A DNA stretch of 64,000 bases from an uncultured Agathobaculum sp. (GTDB taxonomy: Bacteria > Bacillota > Clostridia > Oscillospirales > Butyricicoccaceae), in NCBI RefSeq assembly GCF_944384765.1, contig NZ_CALWUM010000001.1, positions 62,001 through 126,000 on the forward strand. Reading direction: 5' to 3'. Numbering within the stretch: the stretch's first letter is position 1; every line of letters starts with the position of its first letter. Positions 34,549 through 43,651 of the stretch are shown here, piece after piece. Made by a program: the position numbers and the translations under genes. The notes below the pieces were generated by a model. That model searched no databases. It was not told the origin of the DNA and saw only the letters and a list, made by a program, of their open reading frames with translations.

Positions 34549-35502
34549 TTGCTGGAAACGCTGTTGACACCGGACGCGGGCGGCGCCCTGTCCGGCCGCA
34601 TCCGCCGCACCGCGGTGATGGAGGGGGTGCGCGTGTGCAGCTTTGACTGCACGCTGCCCGACCCGCCCGCGGTGCCCCCGCTGGCGGCGCTGCATTTCGA
34701 GCTGCTGTTCTGCCTGTCCGGCAGCCTGCGGCTCGAGCGCCGGGACGGGCGCACCCTGTGCCTGCGGGAAGGCGAAATCCTGCTGGTGAGCGATGCCTCG
34801 GCCATCCACCGCCTGACCTTCCCGGACGGCCGGCTGGGCGGCGAGCTGGTCCTTGTGGATGCGGCGGCGGCGCGCCAGAGCCTGGCCCGGCTGTGTATGC
34901 TGCTGGGCGGGCTGCGGCTGGATACCGCACAGGTGCGCGCGCTCATGCAGGCGCACGGCGGCAGCGCCGTGCTGCGCGACGCCGCCTGGGCGGACGCGGT
35001 GTTCGCCGCGCTGCGCACTTTCCCGCCCGAGGACCGCGCGCGATACAGCGTACTCAAGGCCGCCGAACTGCTCTACCTGCTGTGCAGCGACAGCAGCCTG
35101 CTGCGTGCGCCGTCCGCCGTTCCCTATCACGACCGCTATCAGCTCGAAACCGCACAGCAGGTGCAGGAATACATGGTCGCGCACCTAGCTGAGCCCATGA
35201 CGATCGCGCAGCTGGCCGCGCGCTTTCACATCTCCCCCACCGCGCTCAAGGACTGTTTCCGCCAGCTGTACGGCCGCCCGCTGCACCAATACCTGCTTGA
35301 ATGCCGCATCCAGCGCGCCGCGGCGCTGCTGCGCGAGGGACACCTACCGGTCACCGAGGTCGCGGCGGCGGTCGGCTATACGAGTGCCAGCCAGTTCGGC
35401 GTGGCCTTCAAGCGCCGGTTCCACCTGACGCCCTCTCAGTTCCGCCGCCTGTCGCGCGAGGAAAAAATCCAAAACCGCGTCCGCATGTCCAAAACCGAGT
35501 GA
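34549..35502 (+). CDS. AraC family transcriptional regulator of the metal cluster
   Basis: This 317-residue protein has an N-terminal cupin-like sensing part (FELLFCLSGSLRLERRDG near residue 45) and a C-terminal double helix-turn-helix of about 100 residues. The latter carries MTIAQLAARFHISPTALKDCFRQLYGR and then VTEVAAAVGYTSASQFGVAFKRRFHLTPSQFRR. The start is TTG 34549, seven bases after AGGAGG; no ATG has a comparable site. It opens the cluster with the small membrane peptide, the DUF6110-like protein and the ATPase, and is probably their activator. Confidence 0.88.
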   Translation: MLETLLTPDAGGALSGRIRRTAVMEGVRVCSFDCTLPDPPAVPPLAALHFELLFCLSGSLRLERRDGRTLCLREGEILLVSDASAIHRLTFPDGRLGGELVLVDAAAARQSLARLCMLLGGLRLDTAQVRALMQAHGGSAVLRDAAWADAVFAALRTFPPEDRARYSVLKAAELLYLLCSDSSLLRAPSAVPYHDRYQLETAQQVQEYMVAHLAEPMTIAQLAARFHISPTALKDCFRQLYGRPLHQYLLECRIQRAAALLREGHLPVTEVAAAVGYTSASQFGVAFKRRFHLTPSQFRRLSREEKIQNRVRMSKTE

Positions 35503-35567
35503 AATTTCTGTCTTTTTATGATATCTTTAGTGGAATGAATGATCGTCCAAGCGATCCCGGGAGGTGT

Positions 35568-35654
35568 ATGACCTTGAAGCAGCATCGTTTTTGGGCATGG
35601 GGCGCGGTGATCTGCATGATCATGGTGATGATCACCGGATATAAGCGCAAATAA
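35568..35654 (+). CDS. 28-residue single-span membrane peptide
   Basis: A short frame codes MTLKQHRFWAWGAVICMIMVMITGYKRK: a basic start, one hydrophobic span (about residues 8-24) and a basic end. GGGAGGT precedes it closely. Position between the AraC gene and the DUF6110-like gene, and a plausible transmembrane layout, argue that it is real. Small membrane peptides often regulate P-type ATPases, which would suit this place, but this is inference. Confidence 0.5.
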   Translation: MTLKQHRFWAWGAVICMIMVMITGYKRK

Positions 35655-35676
35655 CATTCCACAGGAGGAGTCAGAC

Positions 35677-35958
35677 ATGATGAACATTTACAAGAATCTC
35701 GCGGTATTTGCAGGCGGCGTGCTGTTCGGCTCGGCCGGCATCAAGCTGCTGTCCAGCAAGGACGCAAAAAAGGTTTACACCCACGCGACCGCGGCTGCGC
35801 TGCGCATGAAGGATACAGTTATGAGCACGGTCAACTGCGTGCAGGAGAACGCGGCCGATATCCTCGCCTCCGCGCAGGACATCAACGAAGCCCGCGCCGC
35901 ACAGGAGGAGGCCGCAGCTGTGGCCGACACCGCGGAAGAAGAAGCGGCGGCAGAATAA
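35677..35958 (+). CDS. DUF6110-like small protein
   Basis: This 93-residue protein begins MMNIYKNLAVFAGGVLFGSAGIKLLSSKDAKKVYTHATAAALRMKD. A glycine-rich membrane-like segment (residues 8-27) is followed by an amphipathic helix and an acidic alanine/glutamate tail. This matches proteins labelled DUF6110 in gut Clostridia, where they precede a heavy-metal P-type ATPase. Function is unknown. The start has a strong AGGAGGAG site. A terminator-like hairpin follows, before the ATPase gene. Confidence 0.75.
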   Translation: MMNIYKNLAVFAGGVLFGSAGIKLLSSKDAKKVYTHATAAALRMKDTVMSTVNCVQENAADILASAQDINEARAAQEEAAAVADTAEEEAAAE

Positions 35959-35976
35959 ACCGACCAAAACCGGCAT

Positions 35977-36007
35977 AAAGAGGGGCGTGCGCGCGTCCCT
36001 CTTTTTT
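35977..36007 (+). terminator. Internal terminator between DUF6110-like gene and the ATPase
   Basis: AAAGAGGG pairs with CCCTCTTT and is followed by TTT, 18 bases after the stop. It would let only part of the transcripts reach the ATPase gene. Confidence 0.7.
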
Positions 36008-36030
36008 CCCGTACGGAGGAGAAACCCAAC

Positions 36031-38127
36031 ATGAAAGCAACCATTGTTCACGAAAGCCGGGGGCGGCTGCGCCTCCGGCTCGCCCAGCGCCGCATGACGC
36101 TCGAGCAGGCCGACCTGCTCGAGGCCTGGCTGCAGGTGCAGCCGGGTGTGTCTGAGGCGGTGGTGCACGAGCGCACCTGCTGCGCGATCGTGCGCTACAC
36201 CGGCAGCCGCGGCGCGGTGCTTGACGCGGTCAGCCGCTTCCGGTATGACGCGCCCCAGGTCGCGGCGCTCGCACCGGCGCACAGCAGCCGTGCGCTGAAC
36301 CGCAAATACCAGGAAAAGCTGGTCGGCAAGGTGGCGGTCAAGCTGCTTACCTCGCTGTTCCTGCCCACGCCGCTGCAAATCGCGCGCGTGTGCTGGATCT
36401 CCGTGCCGTTCCTGCGGCGCGGTCTGCGCCGCCTGCTGCGCGGCCAGCTGCGTGTCGAGCTGCTCGACGCGCTCTCGATCGGCCTGTCCATGGCGCGGCG
36501 CGACTTTGGCACCGCGGGCTCGGTCATGTTCCTGCTCGAGCTGGGCGAACTGCTCGAGGAATGGACGCACAAAAAGTCGGTCGACGACCTCGCGCGCTGC
36601 ATGGCGCTGGGCGTTGACCGCGTCTGGCTGCGCACTGGAGAGGGCGAAGTGCTCGTCCCGATCTCGCAGGTCGCGGCGGGCGACCGCATCGTCGTGCGCA
36701 TGGGCGGCGTCATCCCGCTCGACGGCCGCGTGGCCGAGGGCGAGGTGATGGTCAACCAGGCCTCGCTCACCGGCGAATCCCTGCCGGTCGCCAAACGGCC
36801 GGGCACCAACGTCTATGCAGGCACGGTCGTCGAGGAGGGCGACTGCGTGATCGAGGTCACCCAGCACGCGGGCGCAAGCCGCTACGACAAGATTGTGCAG
36901 ATGATCGAGCAGTCCGAACAGCTCAAGAGCGCGGCGGAAAGCCGCGCCTCCCGCCTGGCCGACCGCCTTGTGCCCTACACGCTCGCGGGCAGCGTGCTCA
37001 GCTTTGCGCTCACGCGCAATATGACCCGCGCGCTGTCCGTGCTGATGGTGGACTTCTCGTGCGCGCTCAAGCTGGCCATGCCGCTGGCGGTGCTGTCCGC
37101 CATGCGCGAGGCGAGCGCTTATCACATCACGGTCAAGGGCGGCAAATTCCTCGAGTCCATGGCCGGCGCGGACACGATCGTGTTCGACAAGACCGGCACA
37201 CTGACCCACGCCTGCCCGGTGGTGGCGCAGGTCGTTCCGTTCGGCGGGCACAGCGAGCGCGAAATGCTGCGCGTCGCGGCCTGCCTGGAGGAGCACTTCC
37301 CGCACTCGATGGCAAACGCGGTCGTGCGCGCGGCCAAAGAGCGCCAGCTTGCGCACGAGGAAATGCACTCGCAGGTGGAATACCTGGTCGCACACGGCAT
37401 TTCCAGCACCGTAGACGGCGAAAAAGTCATCATCGGCAGCGCGCACTTTGTCTTTGAGGATGAAAAGTGCACCATCCCAGCCGGAGAGCAGGCGGCGTTC
37501 GACACGCTGCCGCCCGAATACTCGCACCTGTACCTCGCCATCGGCGGCGAGCTGGCGGCGGTCATCTGCATCTCCGACCCGCTGCGCACCGAGGCGCGCG
37601 CGGCGCTTCAGGCGCTGCGCGAACTGGGCGTCAAGCGCACAGTCATGCTGACCGGCGACAGTGCGCGCACCGCAGCGGCCATTGCGGCCGAGGTCGGCGT
37701 GGACGATTTCCGCGCCGAAGTGCTGCCCGAGGACAAGGCGCGCTTTGTCGAGGCCGAGCGCGCGGCCGGACACACGGTCGTGATGATCGGCGACGGCATC
37801 AACGACTCCCCCGCCCTTTCGGCGGCGAATGTCGGCGTCGCGATCAGCGACGGCGCGGCGATCGCCCGCGAGATCGCGGACATCACCATCGCTGCGGATA
37901 GCCTGTTCGAGCTGGTCACCCTGCGCCGCATTGCGCAGGGGCTGATGCGCCGTATCCACGGCAATTACCGCTTTGTCATCGGCTTCAACGGCACGCTGAT
38001 CGGCCTGGGCGTGGCAGGTGTGCTCGCCCCGGCGTCCTCCGCCATGCTGCACAACCTGTCCACTCTGGGCATCAGCCTGCGCAGCATGACCAATCTGCTC
38101 CCGCCCGCCCCTGCGGCGCAGGAGTAA
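36031..38127 (+). CDS. P1B-type cation-transporting ATPase without a CPC motif
   Basis: This 698-residue protein has an N-terminal HMA-like domain without CxxC (residues 1-70), a transmembrane region, the phosphorylation motif FDKTGTLTH (Asp about 386), TGES near residue 250, MLTGDS and GDGINDSPAL. In the metal-binding helix, where P1B pumps have CPC or SPC, it reads DFSCALKLAMP (Ser 343, Cys 344). Only a few spans are hydrophobic. It likely exports a divalent cation such as iron, manganese or zinc. The cluster and the DtxR-like operators point to iron or manganese, which is inference. Confidence 0.87.
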   Translation: MKATIVHESRGRLRLRLAQRRMTLEQADLLEAWLQVQPGVSEAVVHERTCCAIVRYTGSRGAVLDAVSRFRYDAPQVAALAPAHSSRALNRKYQEKLVGKVAVKLLTSLFLPTPLQIARVCWISVPFLRRGLRRLLRGQLRVELLDALSIGLSMARRDFGTAGSVMFLLELGELLEEWTHKKSVDDLARCMALGVDRVWLRTGEGEVLVPISQVAAGDRIVVRMGGVIPLDGRVAEGEVMVNQASLTGESLPVAKRPGTNVYAGTVVEEGDCVIEVTQHAGASRYDKIVQMIEQSEQLKSAAESRASRLADRLVPYTLAGSVLSFALTRNMTRALSVLMVDFSCALKLAMPLAVLSAMREASAYHITVKGGKFLESMAGADTIVFDKTGTLTHACPVVAQVVPFGGHSEREMLRVAACLEEHFPHSMANAVVRAAKERQLAHEEMHSQVEYLVAHGISSTVDGEKVIIGSAHFVFEDEKCTIPAGEQAAFDTLPPEYSHLYLAIGGELAAVICISDPLRTEARAALQALRELGVKRTVMLTGDSARTAAAIAAEVGVDDFRAEVLPEDKARFVEAERAAGHTVVMIGDGINDSPALSAANVGVAISDGAAIAREIADITIAADSLFELVTLRRIAQGLMRRIHGNYRFVIGFNGTLIGLGVAGVLAPASSAMLHNLSTLGISLRSMTNLLPPAPAAQE

Positions 38128-38139
38128 GCCATATCGCAC

Positions 38140-38176
38140 AAAAAGGCTGCAAACCCTTCGGTTTGCAGCCTTTTTC
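38140..38176. terminator. Bidirectional terminator after the ATPase gene
   Basis: A 16-base perfect stem AAAAAGGCTGCAAACC with a CTTC loop, with A- and T-runs on both sides, between convergent genes. Confidence 0.93.
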
Positions 38177-38177
38177 T

Positions 38178-38939
38178 TTACAGATACAGCTCGTTCTCCT
38201 GCCGCACGGCGGCGAACGGCGCGAGCTTTTCACCCAGCATCTGCGTGACCTGCGGCGGCAGGGCGCGCGCATTCTGCGGGCACACAGCCACGCAGCGCAT
38301 ACAGGTGATGCACTTTGACGCGTCGGTCTGATGCGGATTGTCCGGCGCGATCGCCTGCGCCGGGCACTGCCGCGCGCAGGTGCCGCAGGCGACACAGGCG
38401 TCCGACGCCGCCGGCGTCACCGGCATACCGCTCCATTCCTTATAGGGACGGTTGCCCGGCGCGTGCGGTGCGTCCGTACCGCCCTGTGCGAGCTTGTCCG
38501 CGATGCGCACGGCAAAATCCGCCAGCTGCGCGGCATCCTGCGCATCCGGCCGGCCTGCCGCGAGTGTGCGCACGATTGAGTGCTCGGCCAGCAGCGCGGC
38601 CGCCGCAACCACCCGGAAGCCCTGCACCGCAAGCAGGTCATCCAGCTCGATGAGCGCGTCCTCATATGCGCGGCCGCCATACACCGCCGCCGTGATCGCC
38701 CGCGCGCCGTTTCCCTGGCACTGCCGCAGCCGCTCGGCCATGAGCGCGGGGATGCGCCCGCCGAACACCGGCCCGGCCGCCAGCACCACATCGTCCGCAT
38801 CAAAGGCGTGGGGCGCGCAGTCCGGCCGGCTGAGGTCGACCTGCTGGACCGTGTGCGCGAGCCGTTCAGCCAGCAGCATCGCTGCCCGCTGCGTGCCGCC
38901 CGTCGGGCTGAACAGCAAAACGGTTATCTTGTCCAACAT
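38178..38939 (-). CDS. EFR1-type protein: flavodoxin plus two 4Fe-4S clusters
   Basis: This 253-residue protein has an N-terminal flavodoxin-like half starting with the FMN loop LLFSPTGGTQRAAM. Two 4Fe-4S motifs follow at the C-terminal end, CVACGTCARQCP near residue 183 and CITCMRCVAVCP near residue 211. It would pass electrons between ferredoxin-like partners and a flavin. ATG 38939 follows AAGGGAAGG; the long upstream frame overlaps another gene and is not used. It has its own promoter and may work with the flavin enzymes upstream. Confidence 0.87.
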   Translation of the reverse strand: MLDKITVLLFSPTGGTQRAAMLLAERLAHTVQQVDLSRPDCAPHAFDADDVVLAAGPVFGGRIPALMAERLRQCQGNGARAITAAVYGGRAYEDALIELDDLLAVQGFRVVAAAALLAEHSIVRTLAAGRPDAQDAAQLADFAVRIADKLAQGGTDAPHAPGNRPYKEWSGMPVTPAASDACVACGTCARQCPAQAIAPDNPHQTDASKCITCMRCVAVCPQNARALPPQVTQMLGEKLAPFAAVRQENELYL

Positions 38940-38970
38940 GGGTATCCTTCCCTTCCTTGTCGTTACCTTC

Positions 38971-38999
38971 AGTATAGCACGTTCTGCCGCCGGACACAA
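38971..38999 (-). promoter_or_regulatory. Promoter of the EFR1-type gene
   Basis: On the minus strand -35 TTGTGT (38994-38999) and -10 TATACT (38971-38976), 17-base spacer. Confidence 0.55.
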
Positions 39000-39033
39000 A
39001 CGGGGAGCGGCTGCCGTAACAGCCGCTCCCCGT
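39000..39033 (-). terminator. Hairpin ending the redox operon
   Basis: ACGGGGAGCGGCTG pairs with CAGCCGCTCCCCGT around CCGTAA. The minus-strand T-run is short (TTT), so efficiency is uncertain. Confidence 0.65.
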
Positions 39034-39069
39034 AGTACACCTTGCTTTTCGCGCCGCAGCATCTTCCAG

Positions 39070-39621
39070 TCATCGCTGCGATGCACAGGCACTGCATTGC
39101 CGTCCCAGCGCAGGGCTTCCCCAATCGGTTTTGCCGAGCCATTGCCGCAGCGTCTCCGGCAAATATACGCCGCCGTCATCCATGATGTACAGCGCCGCCC
39201 GGACATCCGCTTTGGGGCAAATCTTCGCAACAGCATTTTGGATATTGCCTGCAACCCCACCGCAATGGGAGCAAAACGGAAGGATAATCTTGCCGGACAA
39301 ATCATTTCCCGCAAGCCAGGAGGCGAGCGGCGGGGCGATCGTCCCGCACCAGTTGGGCGTGCCCACGAAAACGACGGAATAGGGCTTTGGATTTTTGCTC
39401 CCCGGCAGCAGGCGGGGACGGCAGCCCACACGCACCTCATGCCGGACCTGTTCCAGCAGCGCCGGGAATGCCGCAGGATAGGGCTGCCAGGGATGGATTT
39501 CACACCAGTCACCGCCGGTCATCGCCTGCAGCTGCTGCGCAATCCGATATGTGTTTCCTGAATAGGAGTAGGAAACAATCAGCGGAGGCATCGTTCTTTG
39601 CTCTTCCACCATTTGACCCAT
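39070..39621 (-). CDS. Flavodoxin family protein
   Basis: This protein of about 183 residues has the flavodoxin FMN loop in IVSYSYSGNTYRIAQQL near residue 16, the second FMN region VVFVGTPNWCGTIAPPLASWL near residue 83, and PFCSHCGGVAGNIQNAV near residue 115. It belongs to the flavodoxin_4 type that occurs in redox operons of gut Firmicutes. The start is uncertain: ATG 39621 follows AAAGGAAG inside the previous gene, while ATG 39591 begins right at the conserved fold. It is the last gene of the redox operon. Confidence 0.82.
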   Translation of the reverse strand: MGQMVEEQRTMPPLIVSYSYSGNTYRIAQQLQAMTGGDWCEIHPWQPYPAAFPALLEQVRHEVRVGCRPRLLPGSKNPKPYSVVFVGTPNWCGTIAPPLASWLAGNDLSGKIILPFCSHCGGVAGNIQNAVAKICPKADVRAALYIMDDGGVYLPETLRQWLGKTDWGSPALGRQCSACASQR

Positions 39622-39625
39622 CCGC

Positions 39626-40180
39626 TTACGCTTCCTTTCCCTTTCCAAAGGACATACATTTGCCGATCACTTCGCCGGTGCGCAGATATTCATACGTAGG
39701 CATCTCAAACAGCACGGGTTTCAGCACATGGTAATCGATCTTGCCATCCCCGTTCAGCACGCTTTCCTCCGCATAGGTGGCGTCGATGGTGCAGATGAAG
39801 CTTTCAAAGCCTTTGGTCTCGTAGATATCCTCCACGCTGCACACCATTGTCACCGGGGCCTGGGAAATCATCGGCACACCCGCATCGTCTACCACGTAGT
39901 CAAACAGCCCGGATTTGTCCTCCCGGCTGCCGCTGACGCAGCCGGCATGATCCGCTTTGGCCAGCATCGCTTCGTCCACAATGTTGATGGAGAGCTTTCT
40001 GCTCTCCTTGATGCCCTGGTTGGTATAGTGGGCGCTGGCCAGGCTGACCATCACATGGTCGTGGCCGATGATGCCCAAATGTCCCACCAGCAGCCAGTTG
40101 GGCTTGCCGTTTACCATCGCGCCCACGACGACAAGGGGCGTGGGATACAGTGCGAGCGCGTTTCCAATGTTCTTTTTCAT
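39626..40180 (-). CDS. Flavin reductase family protein
   Basis: This 184-residue protein begins with ALYPTPLVVVGAMVNGKPNWLLVGHLG, the flavin reductase-like split-barrel FMN-binding start. It carries SLASAHYTNQGIKESRKLSINIVDE near residue 48. These proteins bind FMN and either reduce free flavin or act as small flavoproteins. It stands four bases ahead of the flavodoxin gene, so the pair may exchange electrons. The start follows TTGGAGGTC. Confidence 0.87.
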   Translation of the reverse strand: MKKNIGNALALYPTPLVVVGAMVNGKPNWLLVGHLGIIGHDHVMVSLASAHYTNQGIKESRKLSINIVDEAMLAKADHAGCVSGSREDKSGLFDYVVDDAGVPMISQAPVTMVCSVEDIYETKGFESFICTIDATYAEESVLNGDGKIDYHVLKPVLFEMPTYEYLRTGEVIGKCMSFGKGKEA

Positions 40181-40214
40181 AATGTTTGACCTCCAAACTG
40201 ATTTCTCTTACGAT

Positions 40215-40925
40215 TTATCGTTCTTTCAAAGCCTTGCCCGGCGGTGTGGGCTTGCCGCTGGGGCGCCGCAGCAGCAGCGCGGCATAATAGCCCAGGAAAA
40301 CAAAGGTTCCCATCATCGCCAGATAATCCAGATAAAACAGCGGGATCGGTTCGCCAAAATCCAGAAACACAAACTGGGTGCGCACCAGCATATAGGTGAG
40401 CAGATCCCGCCGGATGAATACGGTCAGGCCGTAAACAGCGATCCCGGCACCGGCAAGGGGCAGCAGAATGCTCCTCAGCCGGGAAGCCCGTTTGCGTTGC
40501 AGCGCCTTTTTGGCCATCCCCATGCATATGCCCCAGTGCATCCCCAGATGCAGCGCCATCAGCACAAAGCCCCAATAGGAGGCGGCCATATGCAAAAGCC
40601 GCGCAAAGGACTTGCCGCCATGCAGGTGCAGAAAGGCAAACACATGGCTGGAGAGCAGGATGCCGCTGACCATCAGCCCGATCATCGAGAGGAACACCAG
40701 CAGATCCACGACCAGCTGCAATACGCGGGCGGGGGTGTATTTCCCGCGAAACAGGTTTTTGTGCCACCCGCCGTTGAGGATGTGGTGCAGGATAAACAAG
40801 AGGAACATCCCCGCGCCGGCCCACTCATGGGCCACGTCGCCCCAGAACTGGTAGCCCATCAAAAAGAGCAGGCCGAGCGTCATCAGCACGTCGATCGCAA
40901 TTTTGATAATTGCCTTTGGCTTCAT
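40215..40925 (-). CDS. DUF4405-like membrane protein, possible b-type heme carrier
   Basis: This 236-residue protein has about six membrane spans. Histidines lie inside them: [14 protein letters not shown] near residues 45-58 and [23 protein letters not shown] near residues 108-130. Such pairs are typical of DUF4405 and cytochrome b561-like proteins that hold heme b across the membrane. It may move electrons to or from the flavoproteins coded beside it. ATG 40925 follows AAAAGGAGGGATGG; the upstream extension has no site. Confidence 0.78.
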   Translation of the reverse strand: MKPKAIIKIAIDVLMTLGLLFLMGYQFWGDVAHEWAGAGMFLLFILHHILNGGWHKNLFRGKYTPARVLQLVVDLLVFLSMIGLMVSGILLSSHVFAFLHLHGGKSFARLLHMAASYWGFVLMALHLGMHWGICMGMAKKALQRKRASRLRSILLPLAGAGIAVYGLTVFIRRDLLTYMLVRTQFVFLDFGEPIPLFYLDYLAMMGTFVFLGYYAALLLRRPSGKPTPPGKALKER

Positions 40926-41055
40926 GGGCCATCCCTCCTTTTGTCCATTCCTTCCGTATCGTTGTTCATATCCATACCGGCCATGGTGCATGCCCCGGTC
41001 AGCACGGGGCCGTATCCGGCCGGGATGCCGTGCACCTTCCGGCTCTGCCTTTCCC

Positions 41056-41919
41056 TCACAGGCTGGTCAGCACGGGGTTGTTCAGATAGTCGTAGACCCG
41101 CTTCACTTCACTGATTTTCCGGGTATCCAGCATAGAGGGGCTGCCTGTATCAAGCGCCGTGATCTTTTCCATGTCCTCTGTGTCCAGGGCAAAATCCCAG
41201 ATGGCGAGGTTTTCCTCCATCCGCTCCCTGTGCACTGATTTGGGGATCACAATAACGCCCTGTTGCACATTCCAGCGCAAAATCACCTGGGCTGGGGTCT
41301 TGCCGTGCTTGCGGGCGATCTCCTGCAGCACCGGCTCGGTAAACATCCCTCTGAGTCCCTCCGCAAAGGGCGCCCAGGCCTCCGGCTGTATGTTCAGCTC
41401 GTGCATCAGGGCAAGCTCTTCCGGGCGCTGATAATGGGGGTGCCGCTCGATCTGGTTGATCTGCGGCAGGATTTTCGCGTTATAGCACAGGTCCAGCAGC
41501 CGGTCCGGCAGGAAATTGCACACGCCGATGGCGCGGACCCTGCCCTCCTGGTACAGCTCCTCCAGCGCCCGCCACGAGCCGTAGTAATCCCCAAAGGGCA
41601 TATGGATCAGGTAGAGATCCAGATAGGTAAGGCCCAGATTGTCTAAAGATTCCTGAAACGCCGCTTTGGTCTTCTCATACCCCATCTGCTGGATGTAGGC
41701 TTTTGTAGTAATGAACAGTTCCTCCCGCGGGATGCCGCAGCCGGCAATCGCCCGGCCTACGGCCTTTTCATTCTGATAGGAACTGGCGGTGTCGATCAGG
41801 CGGTACCCTGCGGCAAGGGCGTCCCGCACCGCGTTTTCGCAGGATTCCTCCGGAATTTGAAAGACGCCGAACCCCTCCATCGGCATGGTTACGCCGTTAT
41901 TTAATTTGACAGTATCCAT
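41056..41919 (-). CDS. Aldo/keto reductase
   Basis: This 287-residue protein has the AKR catalytic tetrad: Asp and Tyr in [16 protein letters not shown] near residues 40-55, Lys in FITTKAYI near residue 72, and His in LYLIHMPFG near residue 101. The C-terminal NADPH site is [13 protein letters not shown] near residue 230. It belongs to the AKR5-type 2,5-diketogluconate/glyoxal reductase branch. It reduces aldehydes or ketones with NADPH. ATG 41919 follows AGAGGAGG. The substrate is unknown. Confidence 0.92.
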   Translation of the reverse strand: MDTVKLNNGVTMPMEGFGVFQIPEESCENAVRDALAAGYRLIDTASSYQNEKAVGRAIAGCGIPREELFITTKAYIQQMGYEKTKAAFQESLDNLGLTYLDLYLIHMPFGDYYGSWRALEELYQEGRVRAIGVCNFLPDRLLDLCYNAKILPQINQIERHPHYQRPEELALMHELNIQPEAWAPFAEGLRGMFTEPVLQEIARKHGKTPAQVILRWNVQQGVIVIPKSVHRERMEENLAIWDFALDTEDMEKITALDTGSPSMLDTRKISEVKRVYDYLNNPVLTSL

Positions 41920-41993
41920 AATCCACAACCTCCTCTGATGCAAAACGATGGCAAATGGGTGAAACAGCCGTCTGCCTCACCCATCCGGATTGC

Positions 41994-42530
41994 CTATTTC
42001 AGCCGGTTGCCAAGCTGGTATGCCTGCTGGGGGAAGGGGGAGTGCTGGGTCATGGAAGGAGTGCCGCACCCCTTCCCCAGCACCATGCCCATGTCCTCCA
42101 GATTAAGGTAGCGCACCAGCGTCTGGTAGTGGGCCTCCAGCGCCTCAAAGGTCCAGCCGTCGCTGTTCCAGGCCACCGCCAGCAGGGCCGACTGCATGTG
42201 TTTACGCTGAATGGAGCTGTTAAAGGCGCAGAAGCGGTCGATCATGGTCTTCAGCTGGGCGGACATGCCGTAGTAATAAAGCGGTGTGGCAAACACGATC
42301 ATGTCCGCTTCCAGAATTTTTTTGCGGATGCCCGCCACGTCGTCCTTCTGCACACAGGGGCCTTCGTACCCGCAGTGGACGCAGCCGGTGCAGGGGTGGA
42401 TATTGGCATGGGCCACGTTAATCAGCTCCACCGTATGGCCCGCCTCCTCCGCCCCCTGGCGGAAGCAGTCCGCCAGGATATGCGTGGAGCCGTTTTGGTT
42501 GGGGCTGCCCTCCAGCACAACGATTTTCAT
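41994..42530 (-). CDS. NAD(P)H-dependent oxidoreductase, flavodoxin fold
   Basis: This 178-residue protein has the FMN loop GSPNQNGSTHILAD at residues 8-21 and a cysteine-rich HPCTGCVHCGYEGPC segment near residues 47-61. FATPLYYYGMSAQLKTMIDRF follows near residue 83. It matches the FMN reductase/IsaA-like iron-sulfur flavoprotein group, where the compact cysteines bind an Fe-S cluster in some members. ATG 42530 follows TAAGGGAG. It sits between the two aldo/keto reductase genes. Confidence 0.88.
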   Translation of the reverse strand: MKIVVLEGSPNQNGSTHILADCFRQGAEEAGHTVELINVAHANIHPCTGCVHCGYEGPCVQKDDVAGIRKKILEADMIVFATPLYYYGMSAQLKTMIDRFCAFNSSIQRKHMQSALLAVAWNSDGWTFEALEAHYQTLVRYLNLEDMGMVLGKGCGTPSMTQHSPFPQQAYQLGNRLK

Positions 42531-42543
42531 CTTCTGCACTCCC

Positions 42544-43482
42544 TTACTTCATTTCCTTTTCCCAGTAGCGGATGACGTTTAGCGGGGTCTCGCCGGCCAG
42601 ACGCTCCATGGTCTCGATCTCACCGGCAGTCAGCGTCAGGGCAGCGGCCTTGGCGGCGTCCTCCACCTGATAGACCTTGGTCACCCCAATGATAGGCAGT
42701 GTGCCCTTGGCGATGGCCCAGGCCACCGGCAGCTGCGCAACGGCCACACCGTGCCGGTCCGCGATCTCCTTCAATCCGGCGTTGAGCTTTTCCAGCTGCG
42801 GCAGCATGGGGTTATACACCGCGCCCCGGTCGGAGTCCGCCGGGAAGGGATGCTTCGTATCATACTTGCCGGACAGTGCGCCCTGCTCGAGCACCATGTA
42901 GGAGAAGAAGGTGATGCCGTTCTCCTTGCAGTAGTCCAGAATGCCGGAAGTCTCAGACGAGCGGTTTAACAGGCTGAAATGGTTCTGTATCGCGGAGATT
43001 TTCAGTCCTTCGGCCGCCAAAATGGCTTCTGCTTCCTTGATTTCCGCCAGATTGTGGTTGGACAGGCCGATGCGGCCGATTTTGCCTGTCTTTGCCAGCG
43101 GGATCAGCTTGCGGGTCCACTCCGGTGCGCCCACCGGATTGTGAATCCAGTAAATGTCCATCTCATCGGTCCCCAGCAGCTTGGCGCTGGTCTCATACAG
43201 CGCCGTCACCGCGTTCTCCGCGTTGGGGTCGGCGCACTGAGGCGTGAACTTATCCGAGATCAGATAGCTGTCCCGGGGATAATCCTTCAAAAATTCCCCA
43301 AGCACCTTTTCGGAAGCGCCCATGCCGTAGGCATAGGCAGTATCCCACAGGTTCAGGCCCGCTTTCATCCCGGCATCAAAGACCGGGCGCAGGTCGCCGG
43401 CGGTCAGGTTGCCGCCAAAGGTTCCGTCGTTGCCCCAGGCCCAGGCGCCCAGCGCGATTTTCGGTAATGGTTTCTGCTGCAT
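42544..43482 (-). CDS. Aldo/keto reductase, second copy (Tas/YajO-like)
   Basis: This 312-residue protein belongs to a different AKR branch from its neighbour. It has LGAWAWGNDGTFGG at the start, Asp and Tyr in LNLWDTAYAYGMGASE near residue 43, a Lys in LISDKFTPQ and a His in IYWIHNPVG. GLSNHNLAEI lies near residue 145 and the NADP site PIIGVTKVYQVEDA near residue 266. It likely reduces small carbonyl compounds. Two unrelated AKRs in one operon suggest a pathway that handles several aldehydes or ketones. Confidence 0.9.
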   Translation of the reverse strand: MQQKPLPKIALGAWAWGNDGTFGGNLTAGDLRPVFDAGMKAGLNLWDTAYAYGMGASEKVLGEFLKDYPRDSYLISDKFTPQCADPNAENAVTALYETSAKLLGTDEMDIYWIHNPVGAPEWTRKLIPLAKTGKIGRIGLSNHNLAEIKEAEAILAAEGLKISAIQNHFSLLNRSSETSGILDYCKENGITFFSYMVLEQGALSGKYDTKHPFPADSDRGAVYNPMLPQLEKLNAGLKEIADRHGVAVAQLPVAWAIAKGTLPIIGVTKVYQVEDAAKAAALTLTAGEIETMERLAGETPLNVIRYWEKEMK

Positions 43483-43651
43483 ATCGGTTTCCTCCCGTTT
43501 CTTTATGTTGTCTTTTATCTTTTGTTATGTGTTATGGAGCTGCCGGGGCACATGGCCTGCACTTGCGCGCCGCTCACGTTTGTCTGTCCGGCGCGGCGCA
43601 GGTGCCCCGCCCCGAAGCACAGCCCGGTTCGCTGTCTTGCTCCCTTCCTGA

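Noticed and set aside
38178-39512. A 444-residue fused protein covering the ferredoxin-flavodoxin gene and sequence to its right
   Set aside because: The extension lies over a flavodoxin gene in another frame and over a hairpin; the true start at 38939 has a good ribosome binding site.
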